A stretch of 64,000 nt of DNA from Arthrobacter sp. Soil762 (GCF_001428335.1 NZ_LMSG01000012.1:503136-567135), one strand, 5' to 3'; shown: positions 1 to 9,189, counted from the first letter of the stretch. Notes: generated from the letters alone by a model not told the origin. A program made the numbers and translations.

Positions 1-566
1 CGGGCGGCGGCCACCAGCAACGCGCCGATCGGCCCGGCACCATTGACCAGAACGTCCTTACCAGTGAGGCTGCCGGCCCGGGCAACGGCGTGGATCGCCA
101 CCGCGAGCGGCTCGGCGACGGCGGCCTGCCGGGTGGTGACGCCGGCGGGCAGTCGCCGCAGCTGTCCCGCCGGAACGGCCTTGCGGGAGGCGAAGGCGCC
201 GTCCGTGTGGGGCCGGTGCGCGGCGCTGCCGTAGTATGTGACCTGCGGGCAGAGGTTCGTGCGACCCGCCAGGCAGCCGGCGCAGTCGCCGCAGTACACG
301 GCCGGGTGGACGGTCACGGCGTCGCCCACCGCGAAGCCGCTCACGCCCTCGCCGAGAAGCGAGATCCGGCCGGCGACCTCGTGGCCCAGGACCATGGGAT
401 CGGCCAGGATGCTCAAACCGGAGGCGCCGTGGCTGACGTAGTGCAGGTCCGAGCCGCAGATCCCGCCGTATTCGACGTCGACGATCACCGAGCCGGCCGG
501 GCAGGCCGGGTCCGGGCGGTCCTCGAGACGCAGGTCTCCGGCGGCATGGACAACTACGGCTTTCAA
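1..566 (-). CDS. idnD: L-idonate 5-dehydrogenase-like zinc alcohol dehydrogenase (3' end beyond window)
   Basis: Medium-chain zinc-dependent dehydrogenase, cut by the window edge after about 188 residues. Visible are GGICGSDLHY (catalytic zinc Cys, about residue 35), GHEVAG (zinc His), the structural-zinc cluster YCGDCAGCLAGRTNLC (about 98-113) and the start of the NAD-binding fold (NGAGPIGALLVAA). The stretch YYGSAAHRPHTDGAF is typical of the idonate/sorbitol branch, so oxidation of a polyol or aldonate is likely, but the exact substrate is inferred. The start is TTG at 566, preceded by GGAGG at good spacing. This TTG overlaps the TGA of the upstream MHS transporter gene (TTGA), so the two are probably translationally coupled and the transporter may import the substrate. 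Confidence 0.8.
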   Translation of the reverse strand, partial: MKAVVVHAAGDLRLEDRPDPACPAGSVIVDVEYGGICGSDLHYVSHGASGLSILADPMVLGHEVAGRISLLGEGVSGFAVGDAVTVHPAVYCGDCAGCLAGRTNLCPQVTYYGSAAHRPHTDGAFASRKAVPAGQLRRLPAGVTTRQAAVAEPLAVAIHAVARAGSLTGKDVLVNGAGPIGALLVAAA

Positions 567-1936
567 ACTGCATCCTCCACGAGGGTCAGGTCGCGTCCCT
601 TGGTTTCAGGGGCGAAGAAGGTGGCCACAAAAGCGATGGCGGAGTAAAGGACCATCATTCCGGCCACCGGCCACCAGGAATTGGTGAACAGTGCCAGCAG
701 GCCTGCGGCGATGATCGGGGCCAGTCCGCCGGAGAGCACACCGCCGATTTCCTTGGCCATAGCCAGCTGGGTGTAGCGGTTGCGGGAGCCGAAGAGTTCG
801 TTCACGTAGGCGGACTGGACCGAGAACATGCCCAGCACGGAGACGGACAGGCCGATGATCAGGGCGAGCGAGACCAGGAACGGATCGCGGGACTGCATCA
901 TCAGCAGGGCCGGGATGGCGAAGCACATCTGGAAGCCGGACAGGGCGCGGTACATGCTGCGGCGGCCCACCTTGTCGGAAAGCCAGCCGGCCAGCGGAAC
1001 CGTGGCGAAGCCGAGGAACGAGCCGATCAGCAGCGCGAAAGTGCCCACGCTCTTGTCCATGCTCAGGCCCGTGACGATGTAGCCGATGAGGAAGGTCTGG
1101 ATCATGGCCGAGTTGCCGGATTCGCCGATCCGCAGGGCCATCGCCAGGAAGAACGCCTTGCCCTTGCGCTTGGCCTTGGCGGCCGGGGCGGACTGCCCGA
1201 CGGCGGTGCCGGACTCAGCAGCGAAGGCGGCGGCAGCAGCGGCGTCGGCGATTTCCTGCGCACGGGCGGCCTCGAAAACGGGGCTTTCCTTCAGGTTGCG
1301 GCGCATCCAGAGGGCGTACAGGGTAATGCCGATGCTGGCGATGAACGGCAGGCGCCAGCCCCAGCTCATGAGTGCTTCTTCGGGCAGGAGCGTCAGCAGG
1401 ACCCAGAGGCCGGAGGCCAGCAGTGTGCCGGAGTTGGTGCCGAGGCAGACGAAGGAGGCGATCAGGCCGCGCTTCTTGGGCGGGGCGTATTCGGCCAGCA
1501 TGACCGATGCGCCGGAGAGTTCGGCGCCGGCGCCGAAGCCCTGGGCGAGGCGGAGGAACACCAGGATGATCGGCGCGGCCAGGCCAATCTGGGCGTAGCC
1601 GGGCAGGAAGCCGATGAGCATTGTGGACACGCCCATCATCATGATGGTGATGACCAGGACCTTCTTGCGGCCCACCCGGTCACCCATGCGGCCGAAGAAC
1701 CAGGCACCGACCGGGCGGGCCAGGAAGCCCACGCCGTAGGTCATGAAGGCGATCAGCAGGCCCACTACGGGGTCGAAGTTGGGGAAGAAGATTTTGGGGA
1801 AAATGATGGCGGCGGCCAGCGAATAGAGCTGGAAGTCCATGTATTCCATGGCCGTTCCGAGCCAGCCGGATACTGCAGTCCTGATCAGGTCTTTGGATGA
1901 GCGCTGGGTGGCGCCTACCTGGATTGTTGCCGTCAT
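563..1936 (-). CDS. MFS transporter, metabolite:H+ symporter (MHS) family
   Basis: A 457-residue, 12-TM secondary transporter of the cytoplasmic membrane. The N-terminal GWLGTAMEYMDFQLYSLAAA segment and the GRMGDRVGRKK loop between TM2 and TM3 are characteristic of the MHS subfamily (ShiA, ProP, KgtP relatives), which co-import organic acids, polyols or betaines with protons. A hydrophilic Ala-rich loop lies mid-protein around residues 225-255. It is the first gene of a two-gene operon with the zinc dehydrogenase and is divergent from a GntR regulator, which suggests a regulated uptake-plus-oxidation module. The substrate cannot be read from sequence. Confidence 0.9.
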   Translation of the reverse strand: MTATIQVGATQRSSKDLIRTAVSGWLGTAMEYMDFQLYSLAAAIIFPKIFFPNFDPVVGLLIAFMTYGVGFLARPVGAWFFGRMGDRVGRKKVLVITIMMMGVSTMLIGFLPGYAQIGLAAPIILVFLRLAQGFGAGAELSGASVMLAEYAPPKKRGLIASFVCLGTNSGTLLASGLWVLLTLLPEEALMSWGWRLPFIASIGITLYALWMRRNLKESPVFEAARAQEIADAAAAAAFAAESGTAVGQSAPAAKAKRKGKAFFLAMALRIGESGNSAMIQTFLIGYIVTGLSMDKSVGTFALLIGSFLGFATVPLAGWLSDKVGRRSMYRALSGFQMCFAIPALLMMQSRDPFLVSLALIIGLSVSVLGMFSVQSAYVNELFGSRNRYTQLAMAKEIGGVLSGGLAPIIAAGLLALFTNSWWPVAGMMVLYSAIAFVATFFAPETKGRDLTLVEDAV

Positions 1937-2030
1937 GAACCCCTCTGTTCTACGGGCCTGGCCGGATGCACAGCTTCAATGATGCGGCATGGCCAGACGT
2001 CTTTCCTTGTCCCTTCATTGGGACAACGAC

Positions 2031-2063
2031 TGCCATTCAAGCACTGCCATACAAGTGTGTCAA
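2031..2063 (-). promoter_or_regulatory. Promoter of the MHS/dehydrogenase operon with direct-repeat operator candidate
   Basis: Reading leftwards, TTGACA (2063-2058), a 17-bp spacer and TTGAAT (2040-2035) make a credible sigma-70 promoter about 100 bp upstream of the transporter. Two direct repeats, TGCCATTCAAG (2031-2041) and TGCCATACAAG (2045-2055), spaced 14 bp, lie across the -10 and spacer. They are a plausible binding site for the divergent GntR protein. Inference only. Confidence 0.5.
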
Positions 2064-2136
2064 CAGATGACGCAGCTCCATTCCTGGACCCTTGCGGACT
2101 GTGCCCGAGGCCTGACGGCACAGCTACTGTGGAAGC

Positions 2137-2850
2137 ATGGCCGCCCCCGACACCACCCCGCGCATCTCCGCCCGGATGATGGCGTATGCACAGATCCGCG
2201 AGCGGATCATCTCCGGCGAGGACGCGCCCGGGACGCTCCTTTCCGAGAACGAGCTCGCGCACCACCTCGGCACCAGCCGCCAGCCCATCCGCGAGGCCCT
2301 GCTGCTCATCGCGCAGGAAGGTCTGGTGGAGATCCGCCCGCAGAGCGGCACGTACGTGACCTACCTGGACGCGGACATCGTGGCGCAGGCCCAGTTCATC
2401 CGTGAGGCCATTGAAGTGGCGTCGCTGGCCGACTGTGCCCGCAACATCACCCCTGAAGCCGCGGCCGCGCTCTACGAACTCCTGGACCGGCAGGACGCCT
2501 GCACCACCCGCGAGGAGTTCTACCCGCTGGACGAGGACTTCCACCGGACGCTGCTGGCCATCGCCGGCCACGAAACAGCCTGGGCCACCGTTTCCAATGC
2601 CAAGGGCCACCTGGACCGCGCCCGCTATCTGGGGCTCAGCGGCTACCGCCGTATCACCGAGTACGCCGCCGATCACCGCCACATGCTGGACGCGATCCTC
2701 GTCGGCGACCTTTCTGCCGCGGAAGACGGGCTGCGCAGCCACCTGCGTTTCATCCTTGACGACGTCGCGAGCATGCGTGCAGTCCGGCCGGAACTGTTCA
2801 CAGCCCCTGCCGGGCCCGAGCGGCGCACCGGCCGGCCGGCCCGGGTCTGA
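2137..2850 (+). CDS. GntR family (FCD-domain) transcriptional regulator
   Basis: A 237-residue regulator. The N-terminal winged helix (about residues 12-75) contains the GntR signature LSENELAHHLGTSRQPIREA. The C-terminal all-helical FCD effector domain (about 85-215) has the conserved D-x-x-FH (DEDFHRTLLAIAGH) and a later HRHMLDAI stretch, whose Asp/His residues usually bind a metal and a carboxylic-acid ligand. It is divergent from the MHS transporter and sugar-acid dehydrogenase, so it probably represses that operon and responds to its substrate. Confidence 0.9.
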   Translation: MAAPDTTPRISARMMAYAQIRERIISGEDAPGTLLSENELAHHLGTSRQPIREALLLIAQEGLVEIRPQSGTYVTYLDADIVAQAQFIREAIEVASLADCARNITPEAAAALYELLDRQDACTTREEFYPLDEDFHRTLLAIAGHETAWATVSNAKGHLDRARYLGLSGYRRITEYAADHRHMLDAILVGDLSAAEDGLRSHLRFILDDVASMRAVRPELFTAPAGPERRTGRPARV

Positions 2851-2979
2851 GTCCTGGGACTTCAGCGGGCGCTTCCCAGCGCATCTCTGCCGCTCCCCGA
2901 GCATCCCTGCCCCTCCCCCAAGGCGACCGGCACGGCCCAACGCGGCCGCACGCATACGCGGGAGTAATGTTGTCTCATC

Positions 2980-4326
2980 ATGACGAGCACGTTCCGCACC
3001 CTCACAGTCCCCCTGGATGGCAACGCATCTGCCGGCGGACTGCCGCAGTTCCTGGTCCGGGACGACGTCCTTTGCTGGACCCGCCGCGAAGCCGGCCTGG
3101 TGGGCTTCGGCGAGATCGCCCGCTTCACGGCCACCGGCCCTGAGCGCTTCCTCGAGGCCGACATCTGGTGGCGCCACCTGGTCCTCGAAGCGGACATCAG
3201 CGACTCCGTGGAGCTGCCCGGCACCGGCCCGGTGGCTTTCGGCTCCTTCGCATTCTCCAAGAAGTCCACCCACGTATCGCGGCTGATTGTGCCGGAGATC
3301 GTGGTGGGCGTCCGGGACGGCCAGTACTGGCTCACCCAAATGACGTTCGACGACGGCGAACTCACCGAGGCGGGTGCACTCACCGCACTTGCTGGGTGGC
3401 TGAGCGGTGGCAGCACCCCCGGCGACGTACCCGCCGGTGGTGAGGCCGGCGCCGTCGTACGTCCTTTGCCTTCCGCCGACGGGGCCACACTGCACACCGG
3501 CTCGCTCAGTGAAGAAGACTGGATGGCCGCCGTCGCCGCTGGTGTGGCGGAGATCCGGACCGGCGCGTTGGAGAAATTAGTGCTGGCACGGGACATTGTG
3601 GCCACGGTGCCGTCGGGCGTGAACGCCGCGCAGGTGCTGCGTGAGCTGGCCGTGCGGTACCGCGAATGCTGGACGTATGGCGTGGACGGGCTGGTGGGCG
3701 CCACCCCGGAGATGCTGATCCAGGTGGAGGGCCGCACCGCCCAGGCGCGCGTGCTGGCCGGGACGCTGGACCGCCGCGACGCGCACGGCGAGGCCGGGAT
3801 ACCGATGGACTATGCCGAACGGGTGCTGGCCGGGTCCGAGAAGCAGAGGCATGAGCACGAGATCGCGATCCAGTCGCTGACGTCGCAGCTGGCACCGTTT
3901 TCCGAGGCCATGAACGCACACGACGAACCCTTCATTTTGGAGCTGCCGAACGTGTGGCACCTGGCGTCGGACGTAAAGGCGGAGCTCGCCGAGGTGGAGG
4001 GCCACGTGCCCACGTGCCTCGCACTGATCAACGCACTGCACCCCACAGCCGCGGTCTGCGGCACGCCCACACTGGTGGCCGGCGCCCTGATCCGCAAGCT
4101 TGAGCACCTGGACCGCGGCCCGTATGCGGGGCCGGTGGGCTGGCTCGACGCTGCCGGGAATGGCGAGTGGGGCATCGCGCTGCGTGGCGCCGTGATCGAG
4201 GATCCGCATACCGTGCGGTTATATGCCGGTTGCGGCATAGTGGATGGCTCCCAGCCTGAGGCTGAGCTTGCGGAGACGTGGGCGAAGTTCCGGCCGATGC
4301 TGGAGTCACTGGGGATTTCCAACTAG
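2980..4326 (+). CDS. menF: Isochorismate synthase
   Basis: A 448-residue chorismate-binding enzyme that converts chorismate to isochorismate, the first step of menaquinone synthesis (or of siderophore synthesis in paralogues). The C-terminal catalytic half carries the family hallmarks: KLVLARDIV (about residue 198), the HEHEIAI segment (about 295), LHPTAAVCGTPT (about 350) and GPYAGPVGWLDAAGNGEW (about 378). No salicylate or enterobactin genes are nearby, while menD and menC lie elsewhere in the window, so the menaquinone role is favoured. The gene stands alone; the next gene begins 249 bp downstream. Confidence 0.9.
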   Translation: MTSTFRTLTVPLDGNASAGGLPQFLVRDDVLCWTRREAGLVGFGEIARFTATGPERFLEADIWWRHLVLEADISDSVELPGTGPVAFGSFAFSKKSTHVSRLIVPEIVVGVRDGQYWLTQMTFDDGELTEAGALTALAGWLSGGSTPGDVPAGGEAGAVVRPLPSADGATLHTGSLSEEDWMAAVAAGVAEIRTGALEKLVLARDIVATVPSGVNAAQVLRELAVRYRECWTYGVDGLVGATPEMLIQVEGRTAQARVLAGTLDRRDAHGEAGIPMDYAERVLAGSEKQRHEHEIAIQSLTSQLAPFSEAMNAHDEPFILELPNVWHLASDVKAELAEVEGHVPTCLALINALHPTAAVCGTPTLVAGALIRKLEHLDRGPYAGPVGWLDAAGNGEWGIALRGAVIEDPHTVRLYAGCGIVDGSQPEAELAETWAKFRPMLESLGISN

Positions 4327-4357
4327 GGTCACCATTCCCCACCCACCTGACTGGCAG

Positions 4358-4391
4358 TTAACGTCCCGAGACCGCGTTTTCACGACGTTAA
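4358..4391. promoter_or_regulatory. Inverted repeat upstream of amino-acid ABC operon
   Basis: TTAACGTC (4358-4365) and GACGTTAA (4384-4391) form a perfect 8-bp inverted repeat with an 18-bp gap in the 249-bp AT-richer region between menF and the ABC operon. It could be an operator or the upstream part of the ABC promoter. No protein can be assigned. Confidence 0.35.
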
Positions 4392-4575
4392 ATGCGAGCT
4401 AGATTGGCGGGGTGTCCGAAATTCCAGACACGGGTGGCTTCCCAGGTCTTGATTTATGCTGTGATTTAGTTATCCAATAGTAAAACTAAGTTTCATGTGA
4501 TGCACATCTCTCATTCGGCGCTACACTATGAACCGATTTAGTACCGCATACTCCTGCAACAAAAGGTAAAGAACC

Positions 4576-5382
4576 ATGCAGCTCAAGTCCCTCGCCTCGG
4601 CAAAGCTGGCCGCCAAGGCAGCCGCAATCCTCGCCGTCGGCGCCCTTTCCCTTACGGCCTGCGGCGGGAGCTCAACGCCCGCAGCGTCCCCGGGCGGCGT
4701 CGCGCTGTTGGAGTCAGGCAAGCTGACCGTCTGCTCGGACATTCCGTACGAGCCCTTCGAATTCGTCAAGGACGGCAAGAACGTGGGCTTCGACATGGAT
4801 CTGGTGGCCGAGATCGCCAAGGATCTCAAGGTTGAGCCCAACGTCCTGACAGTCGGCTTTGAAGGCATCCAGTCCGGCCAGGCACTCAACACCGCCCAGT
4901 GCGACATCGCCGTGTCCAGCATCTCCATCACGGACGACCGCAAGACGGTTATGGACTTTTCCACTCCGTACCTGGATGACGATCTGTCCCTCCTGGCCAC
5001 CAAGGCCTCAGGCCTGAAGAATATCGACAGCCTCAAGGGCAAGAAGGTGGGCGTCCAGCAGGGGACCACCGGCGAAGACTATGCGACATCCAAGGGCCTG
5101 GAGACCGTCCAGTACGAGAACACCGGTCTGCTTGTCCAGGCCATCAAGACCGGCGGCGTCGACGCGGCAATCGGCAACCAGTCAGTGCTGGGCTATGCCG
5201 CCAAGGGAGACGACTCGCTGGTGTTCGCCGAGACCTACAAGACCGGCGAACAGCTCGGTGTGGCAGTCAAGAAGGACAACAAGGCCATGGCGGACGCCGT
5301 CAACGGCACGCTGAAGCGCCTGACCGACGACGGCACCATCACCAAGCTGAAGTCCACCTGGTTCGGCGAAGCAGTCAAGTAA
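4576..5382 (+). CDS. Amino-acid ABC transporter substrate-binding lipoprotein (family 3)
   Basis: A 268-residue exported lipoprotein. The signal peptide ends in a lipobox, LSLTACGG, with Cys at about residue 29. The mature part is a type-II periplasmic-binding fold of the SBP_bac_3 family: LTVCSDIPYEPFEF, VGFDMDLVAEIA, NTAQCDIAVSSISITDDRK and the hinge segment KGKKVGVQQGTTGEDYA. Family members bind polar amino acids or related compounds. It heads a three-gene operon with a permease and an ATPase directly downstream. A strong hairpin right after its stop codon probably keeps this gene more highly expressed than the other two. Confidence 0.92.
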   Translation: MQLKSLASAKLAAKAAAILAVGALSLTACGGSSTPAASPGGVALLESGKLTVCSDIPYEPFEFVKDGKNVGFDMDLVAEIAKDLKVEPNVLTVGFEGIQSGQALNTAQCDIAVSSISITDDRKTVMDFSTPYLDDDLSLLATKASGLKNIDSLKGKKVGVQQGTTGEDYATSKGLETVQYENTGLLVQAIKTGGVDAAIGNQSVLGYAAKGDDSLVFAETYKTGEQLGVAVKKDNKAMADAVNGTLKRLTDDGTITKLKSTWFGEAVK

Positions 5383-5396
5383 ACCATTTCACCCAT

Positions 5397-5429
5397 TCAG
5401 GTGGCCCGGCCAAGAGCCGGGCCACCTGA
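5397..5429 (+). terminator. Intra-operon attenuating/stabilising hairpin
   Basis: A perfect 14-bp stem with a 5-nt loop (arms 5397-5410 and 5416-5429) begins 14 bases after the binding-protein stop codon and lacks a U-tract. Hairpins here commonly stabilise the upstream mRNA or attenuate read-through, giving excess binding protein over permease. A GTG at 5401 lies inside the stem and is not a credible start. Confidence 0.75.
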
Positions 5430-5454
5430 TGCGTTCAACAGGGCGGTAACCCCC

Positions 5455-6246
5455 ATGGCAATGACAGTTCGTCAACGTACGCGCGTCAGCAGATCCATCC
5501 AGTACGGCATATTGATCGCGGCGTTTCTGGCGTTTGTGCTGCTGGCCGACTGGAGCAAGATTTCCAGCGCATTCCTCAACGTCAATGCGGCCGTGAATCA
5601 ATTCCCCACGATCATCACCGTTGCGCTCAAAAACACCGTGATCTACACGGCCCTCAGCTTTGTAGTCGGTGTTTCGGGCGGCCTGCTCCTGGCCCTGATG
5701 AAGCTGTCCCCGGTGGGCCCCTACCGCTGGCTCGCAACGATTTACATCGAGTTCTTCCGCGGCGTGCCTGCCCTGCTGGTCTTCATCGCTTTCGGCTATG
5801 GCATTCCCACTGCTTTCGGCATCCGCTTCGACATCTATGTCACGGTGATGCTGGCCTTGGGGATGGTGGCCGCCGCTTACATCGCCGAGACCCTGCGCGC
5901 AGGCCTGCAGGCCGTGCCGAAGGGGCAGCTTGAGGCGGCCCGGTCGCTGGGAATGCCGCAATGGCGCGCAATGGTTTCCATTGTGATTCCCCAGGCCTTC
6001 AAGATCGTGCTGCCGCCGCTGACCAACGAAATTATCCTGCTCACCAAGGATTCCTCACTTGTCTACGTGCTGGGCATGGCAGTTTCCCAGTACGAGCTGA
6101 CCAAGCTCGGCCGTGACGGCATCACCCAGCCCGGAGCCGGCCTGACGCCGCTGGTCGTTGCGGGCGCCTGCTACCTGATCATCACCATCCCGTTGGGAAT
6201 CCTGGCTCGCCGCTTTGAATCCCGAACCGCAAAGTCGAATCGCTAG
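5455..6246 (+). CDS. Amino-acid ABC transporter permease
   Basis: A 263-residue membrane protein of the HisMQ/GlnP type with about five TM helices. [20 protein letters not shown] starts the permease domain, and [13 protein letters not shown] is the family signature. The EAA loop, [20 protein letters not shown] (about residue 160), contacts the ATPase. The start at 5455 (or 5461) is chosen because the more upstream in-frame GTG lies in the intergenic hairpin. It forms the channel of the transporter, and the ATPase gene follows after 8 bp. Confidence 0.9.
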   Translation: MAMTVRQRTRVSRSIQYGILIAAFLAFVLLADWSKISSAFLNVNAAVNQFPTIITVALKNTVIYTALSFVVGVSGGLLLALMKLSPVGPYRWLATIYIEFFRGVPALLVFIAFGYGIPTAFGIRFDIYVTVMLALGMVAAAYIAETLRAGLQAVPKGQLEAARSLGMPQWRAMVSIVIPQAFKIVLPPLTNEIILLTKDSSLVYVLGMAVSQYELTKLGRDGITQPGAGLTPLVVAGACYLIITIPLGILARRFESRTAKSNR

Positions 6247-6254
6247 GAGCCACC

Positions 6255-7055
6255 ATGACTGAACAGATGTCATCGGCTGCACCCAACGCCCGGATCCACG
6301 CCGCCGGAGTTTCCATCAAGGACCTCCGCAAGTCCTACGGCTCCAACGAGGTCCTCAAGGGCATCAGCCTCGAGGTGAAGCCCGGCGAGGTTGTCTGCCT
6401 CATCGGCCCGTCCGGGTCCGGCAAGTCCACCCTGCTGCGCTGCGTGAACCTGCTCGAACAGCCCAACAAGGGAACCATCCACGTGGGCGGCTTCGAGGCC
6501 ACGGACCTGGACGTAGACATCGACAAAATGCGCCGCAAGGTGGGCATGGTGTTCCAGCAGTTCAACCTGTTCCCGCACCTGGACGCCAAGCGGAACTGCA
6601 CCATCGCGCAGACGAAGGTCCTGAAGCGGTCCCAGGAAGAGGCCGACAAGGTGGCCCAGCACAACCTGGACCGCGTGGGCCTGGGGCACCTGTCCGACCG
6701 TTTCCCGGACCAGCTTTCCGGCGGCCAGCAGCAGCGCGTCGCGATCGCCCGGGCGCTGAGCATGGACCCTGAACTGATGCTCTTTGACGAGCCAACCTCC
6801 GCGCTGGACCCCGAGACCGTCGGCGATGTCCTCTCGGTCATGCGGAACCTGGCAAAGGAGGGCATGACCATGCTGGTGGTCACCCACGAGATGGGCTTCG
6901 CCCGCGAGGTTGCTGACCGCGTGGTGTTCATGGATGGCGGCGTGGTGGTGGAGGAAGGCGTGGCCGAGCAGGTCATTTCCGCACCCACCCAGGCCCGCAC
7001 CAAGGAGTTCCTGCGCCGAGTCCTGGACCCGACGCACATCGAGATCGAAGAGTAG
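6255..7055 (+). CDS. Amino-acid ABC transporter ATP-binding protein
   Basis: A 266-residue ATPase of the GlnQ/HisP group. It has Walker [10 protein letters not shown] (about residue 52), Q-loop [11 protein letters not shown], signature LSGGQQQR, Walker [14 protein letters not shown] and the switch His in VVTHEMGFA. The segment after the Q-loop, [15 protein letters not shown], has Arg where relatives often have Glu/Asn-Val, a minor deviation. GGAG precedes the ATG and the permease stop is 8 bp upstream, so the three genes form one operon. Confidence 0.93.
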   Translation: MTEQMSSAAPNARIHAAGVSIKDLRKSYGSNEVLKGISLEVKPGEVVCLIGPSGSGKSTLLRCVNLLEQPNKGTIHVGGFEATDLDVDIDKMRRKVGMVFQQFNLFPHLDAKRNCTIAQTKVLKRSQEEADKVAQHNLDRVGLGHLSDRFPDQLSGGQQQRVAIARALSMDPELMLFDEPTSALDPETVGDVLSVMRNLAKEGMTMLVVTHEMGFAREVADRVVFMDGGVVVEEGVAEQVISAPTQARTKEFLRRVLDPTHIEIEE

Positions 7056-7214
7056 GCCGGGGCCGCGCGCCGAGAACCGCAGAACGCGCACGACGCCGGG
7101 GCACGCCTGTGACGCACCGGCAGGTTCGTATTCGACGCGCACACTCTCTGGCGCGCCTGAATATGGTCTGCACAAGCGATTATCCGAGTCGCCATTGGAC
7201 AACCGCGTCGGGAA

Positions 7215-8978
7215 CTACCCTGCCAGGACTCCTCCGACGGCGGCGGCCACGGCCTTCTTGATGCGGGCGTGGAGGGCGCGAAGGCCAATACGGTCGGTGC
7301 GGACTTCGATGATGCTGCGCCCCTTCAGCGGTGCGGCGAGCGCCTCGGCGAGTCCCGCCGTCGTACTTACCGAGCAGTGCCCGACGCCGTACGCTGCGGC
7401 AAGTGCCGCAATGTCCACGGTGTGGGGGGTGCCGAAGAGCCGCTCGACGGCGTCCGTGTAGCGTCCGGATTCACGCACAGCCCCGTGCTCCAGCAGATCA
7501 AAGATGGCCCCGCCGGCGTCGTTCAGCACCACGATCCGGAGCCCGGGTTCGGGTTCGCCGGCGCCCAGGAGCAGCCCCCCGGCGTCGTGCAGGAAGGTGA
7601 CGTCACCCAGCAGCAGCGTGGTGTCCTGGCGGCCGCCGAGGGCAATCCCGGTGGCAGTGGAGATGGTGCCGTCGATCCCGGCGAGGCCGCGGTTGGCGTA
7701 CACCGTGGCCGCCGGCTCGGCGGCGGGAAGGCCGGCCAGGTCAACATCGCGGATGCCGTTGGAGGATCCCAGCATCAACTGGCCGCGGGCGTGCTGCCAG
7801 ACCTGGCCGCCCACGGACGGTCCGGTGGCGGCGGGCTCGGCGGCCAGGACGCCGTCGAGCGCGTGCTGCGCGGCGGCACCGGCCAGCAGCCAGGTATCCA
7901 GCCAGTCGGACGGGCCGCGGCCGGCGAAGTCGGCGAGGTCGGCCAGGTTCTCCAGCGGAAGTTCCGTGCGCCGGCCCGGCTGGTACCAGGCCACGGGAAC
8001 CGGCTGGTACAGCGCGGATGGCACGTCGGCCCGCTCCAGCAACGCAGCAACCGGGCGGGATAACGTGGGCCGGCCGAACATCACCACCCGTTCGATGGGC
8101 TGTGCCGCGGACGGTCCGAAGTGTTCCAGCAGCAGCCGGTACGGGCCCACGGCGTTGGGGCCGAAGCGGGCGTTTGAGGACGGCTCCGCAAGCAGCGGCA
8201 GGCCGTGGGCGCGGGCAAACGCCTCGGCGACAGGCCCGGCGTCGTGCCCTGCCAGCACCACGGTGCGCCGTTCCTCCAGGGAGGCAGGGGCGGGCGGCAG
8301 TGTCATGGTGAGCGGGTCGGTGCCGATCCGGAACCGGGAGTGCCCGGCCGCCGTCGGAAGCCCCTCCCCCGGAGCGGGAACCAGCGGGTCGCGGAACGCC
8401 AGGTTCAGCTGGACGGGCCCGGGTGCGAGGTCGGAAAACGCTCCGGTGGCCGCGGCCAGCGCCGTTTCCACTGCGCGCACCGGGTTGCTGCCGGCCGGGA
8501 CGTCGGCGGCGAAGCGCACGTGCTCACCGAACAGGTCCAGCTGGATGGTGGTCTGGTTGGCGCCGGTCCCCTGCAGCTCTTGGGGCCGGTCAGCTGACAC
8601 CACCACCAGCGGAACGGCGGCGTGGTTGGCCTCCATTACTGCGGGCATAAGATTCCCGACGGCGGTGCCTGAGGTGGTGAGGACGGCCGCCGGGGAGCCG
8701 GTGGACAGGGCGAGGCCAAGGGCCGTGAAGCCGGCGGAACGTTCGTCGATGCGGACCAGGAGGTCCACGCGGCCGGCCGCTTCGGCCTCGGCCAGGGCGT
8801 AGGCCATCGGGGCGGAACGCGATCCGGGCGAGACCACCACGTGCTGGACGCCGCCGTCGATCAGGGCGTCGACGGCGATCCGCGCCGCCTCGAGCGAGGT
8901 CAGGACGGGTGCGGCCGGGGGTGGGGAGGCGCCGTCGTCGGATGCGGGATGGAAGGCGGAGTCATTCGGCGAAGTCAC
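7215..8978 (-). CDS. menD: 2-succinyl-5-enolpyruvyl-6-hydroxy-3-cyclohexene-1-carboxylate synthase
   Basis: A 587-residue thiamine-diphosphate enzyme that joins isochorismate and 2-oxoglutarate in menaquinone synthesis. Diagnostic motifs are SPGSRSAPMAYAL (about residue 50), RIDERSAGFTALGLA with the catalytic Glu (about 78), SADRPQELQGTGANQTTIQ (about 128) and, in the C-terminal ThDP-binding domain, LLLGDVTFLHDAGGLL (about 455). Its length is normal for the family. It is transcribed towards the amino-acid ABC operon, and its 5' side is occupied by a palindromic repeat element rather than another men gene. Confidence 0.95.
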   Translation of the reverse strand: MTSPNDSAFHPASDDGASPPPAAPVLTSLEAARIAVDALIDGGVQHVVVSPGSRSAPMAYALAEAEAAGRVDLLVRIDERSAGFTALGLALSTGSPAAVLTTSGTAVGNLMPAVMEANHAAVPLVVVSADRPQELQGTGANQTTIQLDLFGEHVRFAADVPAGSNPVRAVETALAAATGAFSDLAPGPVQLNLAFRDPLVPAPGEGLPTAAGHSRFRIGTDPLTMTLPPAPASLEERRTVVLAGHDAGPVAEAFARAHGLPLLAEPSSNARFGPNAVGPYRLLLEHFGPSAAQPIERVVMFGRPTLSRPVAALLERADVPSALYQPVPVAWYQPGRRTELPLENLADLADFAGRGPSDWLDTWLLAGAAAQHALDGVLAAEPAATGPSVGGQVWQHARGQLMLGSSNGIRDVDLAGLPAAEPAATVYANRGLAGIDGTISTATGIALGGRQDTTLLLGDVTFLHDAGGLLLGAGEPEPGLRIVVLNDAGGAIFDLLEHGAVRESGRYTDAVERLFGTPHTVDIAALAAAYGVGHCSVSTTAGLAEALAAPLKGRSIIEVRTDRIGLRALHARIKKAVAAAVGGVLAG

Positions 8979-9000
8979 CGAACCAGTCTGCCACCCTGAA

Positions 9001-9114
9001 ACGCTCTCTCACTTCCTGTCGCTTAAACCCGAACGCTCTCTCACTCGACGCCCGGCGGCGGACACGTACTGATAGAGCGTTGGCCAAAAACCTGCAGGAA
9101 GTGAGAGAGCGTCC
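9001..9114. repeat. Intergenic phased palindromic repeat, copy A
   Basis: Four copies of the core GTGAGAGAGCGTC or its complement. Two lie in reverse orientation with ACGCTCTCTC beginning at 9001 and 9033. Two lie forward, at about 9069 (one mismatch, GATAGAGCGT) and 9101. Cores within each half are exactly 32 bp apart. The outer arms 9001-9018 and 9095-9112 are a perfect 18-bp inverted repeat. Linkers TTAAACCC and GGCCAAAAACC are shared with copy B. It lies between divergent menD and a lacI-type gene. Confidence 0.9.
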
Positions 9115-9154
9115 TGGAAGGAGAGCCGGGCCGGAACTCCCCCCGCACCCGTAC

Positions 9155-9166
9155 TAAGCGCATAGA
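9155..9166 (+). promoter_or_regulatory. LacI-1 operator at its own promoter
   Basis: TAAGCGCATAGA, 24 bp before the regulator start, matches the operators of the downstream sugar operon (AAGCGCTTAGA) at 10 of 11 positions. This suggests autoregulation by the adjacent LacI-family protein. Confidence 0.6.
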
Positions 9167-9189
9167 CTCGGACCAGAAGGAGTATTCAC

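Noticed and set aside
1933..3495. Long open frame on the minus strand across the GntR and menF genes
   Set aside because: Complementary-strand artefact of high-GC coding sequence; the plus-strand genes have clear domains. The same applies to many long open stretches opposite the ABC, GH32 and MFS genes.
5401..6246. Amino-acid permease starting at GTG 5401
   Set aside because: The GTG lies inside a perfect intergenic hairpin and lacks a ribosome-binding site; ATG 5455 gives a normal N-terminus.
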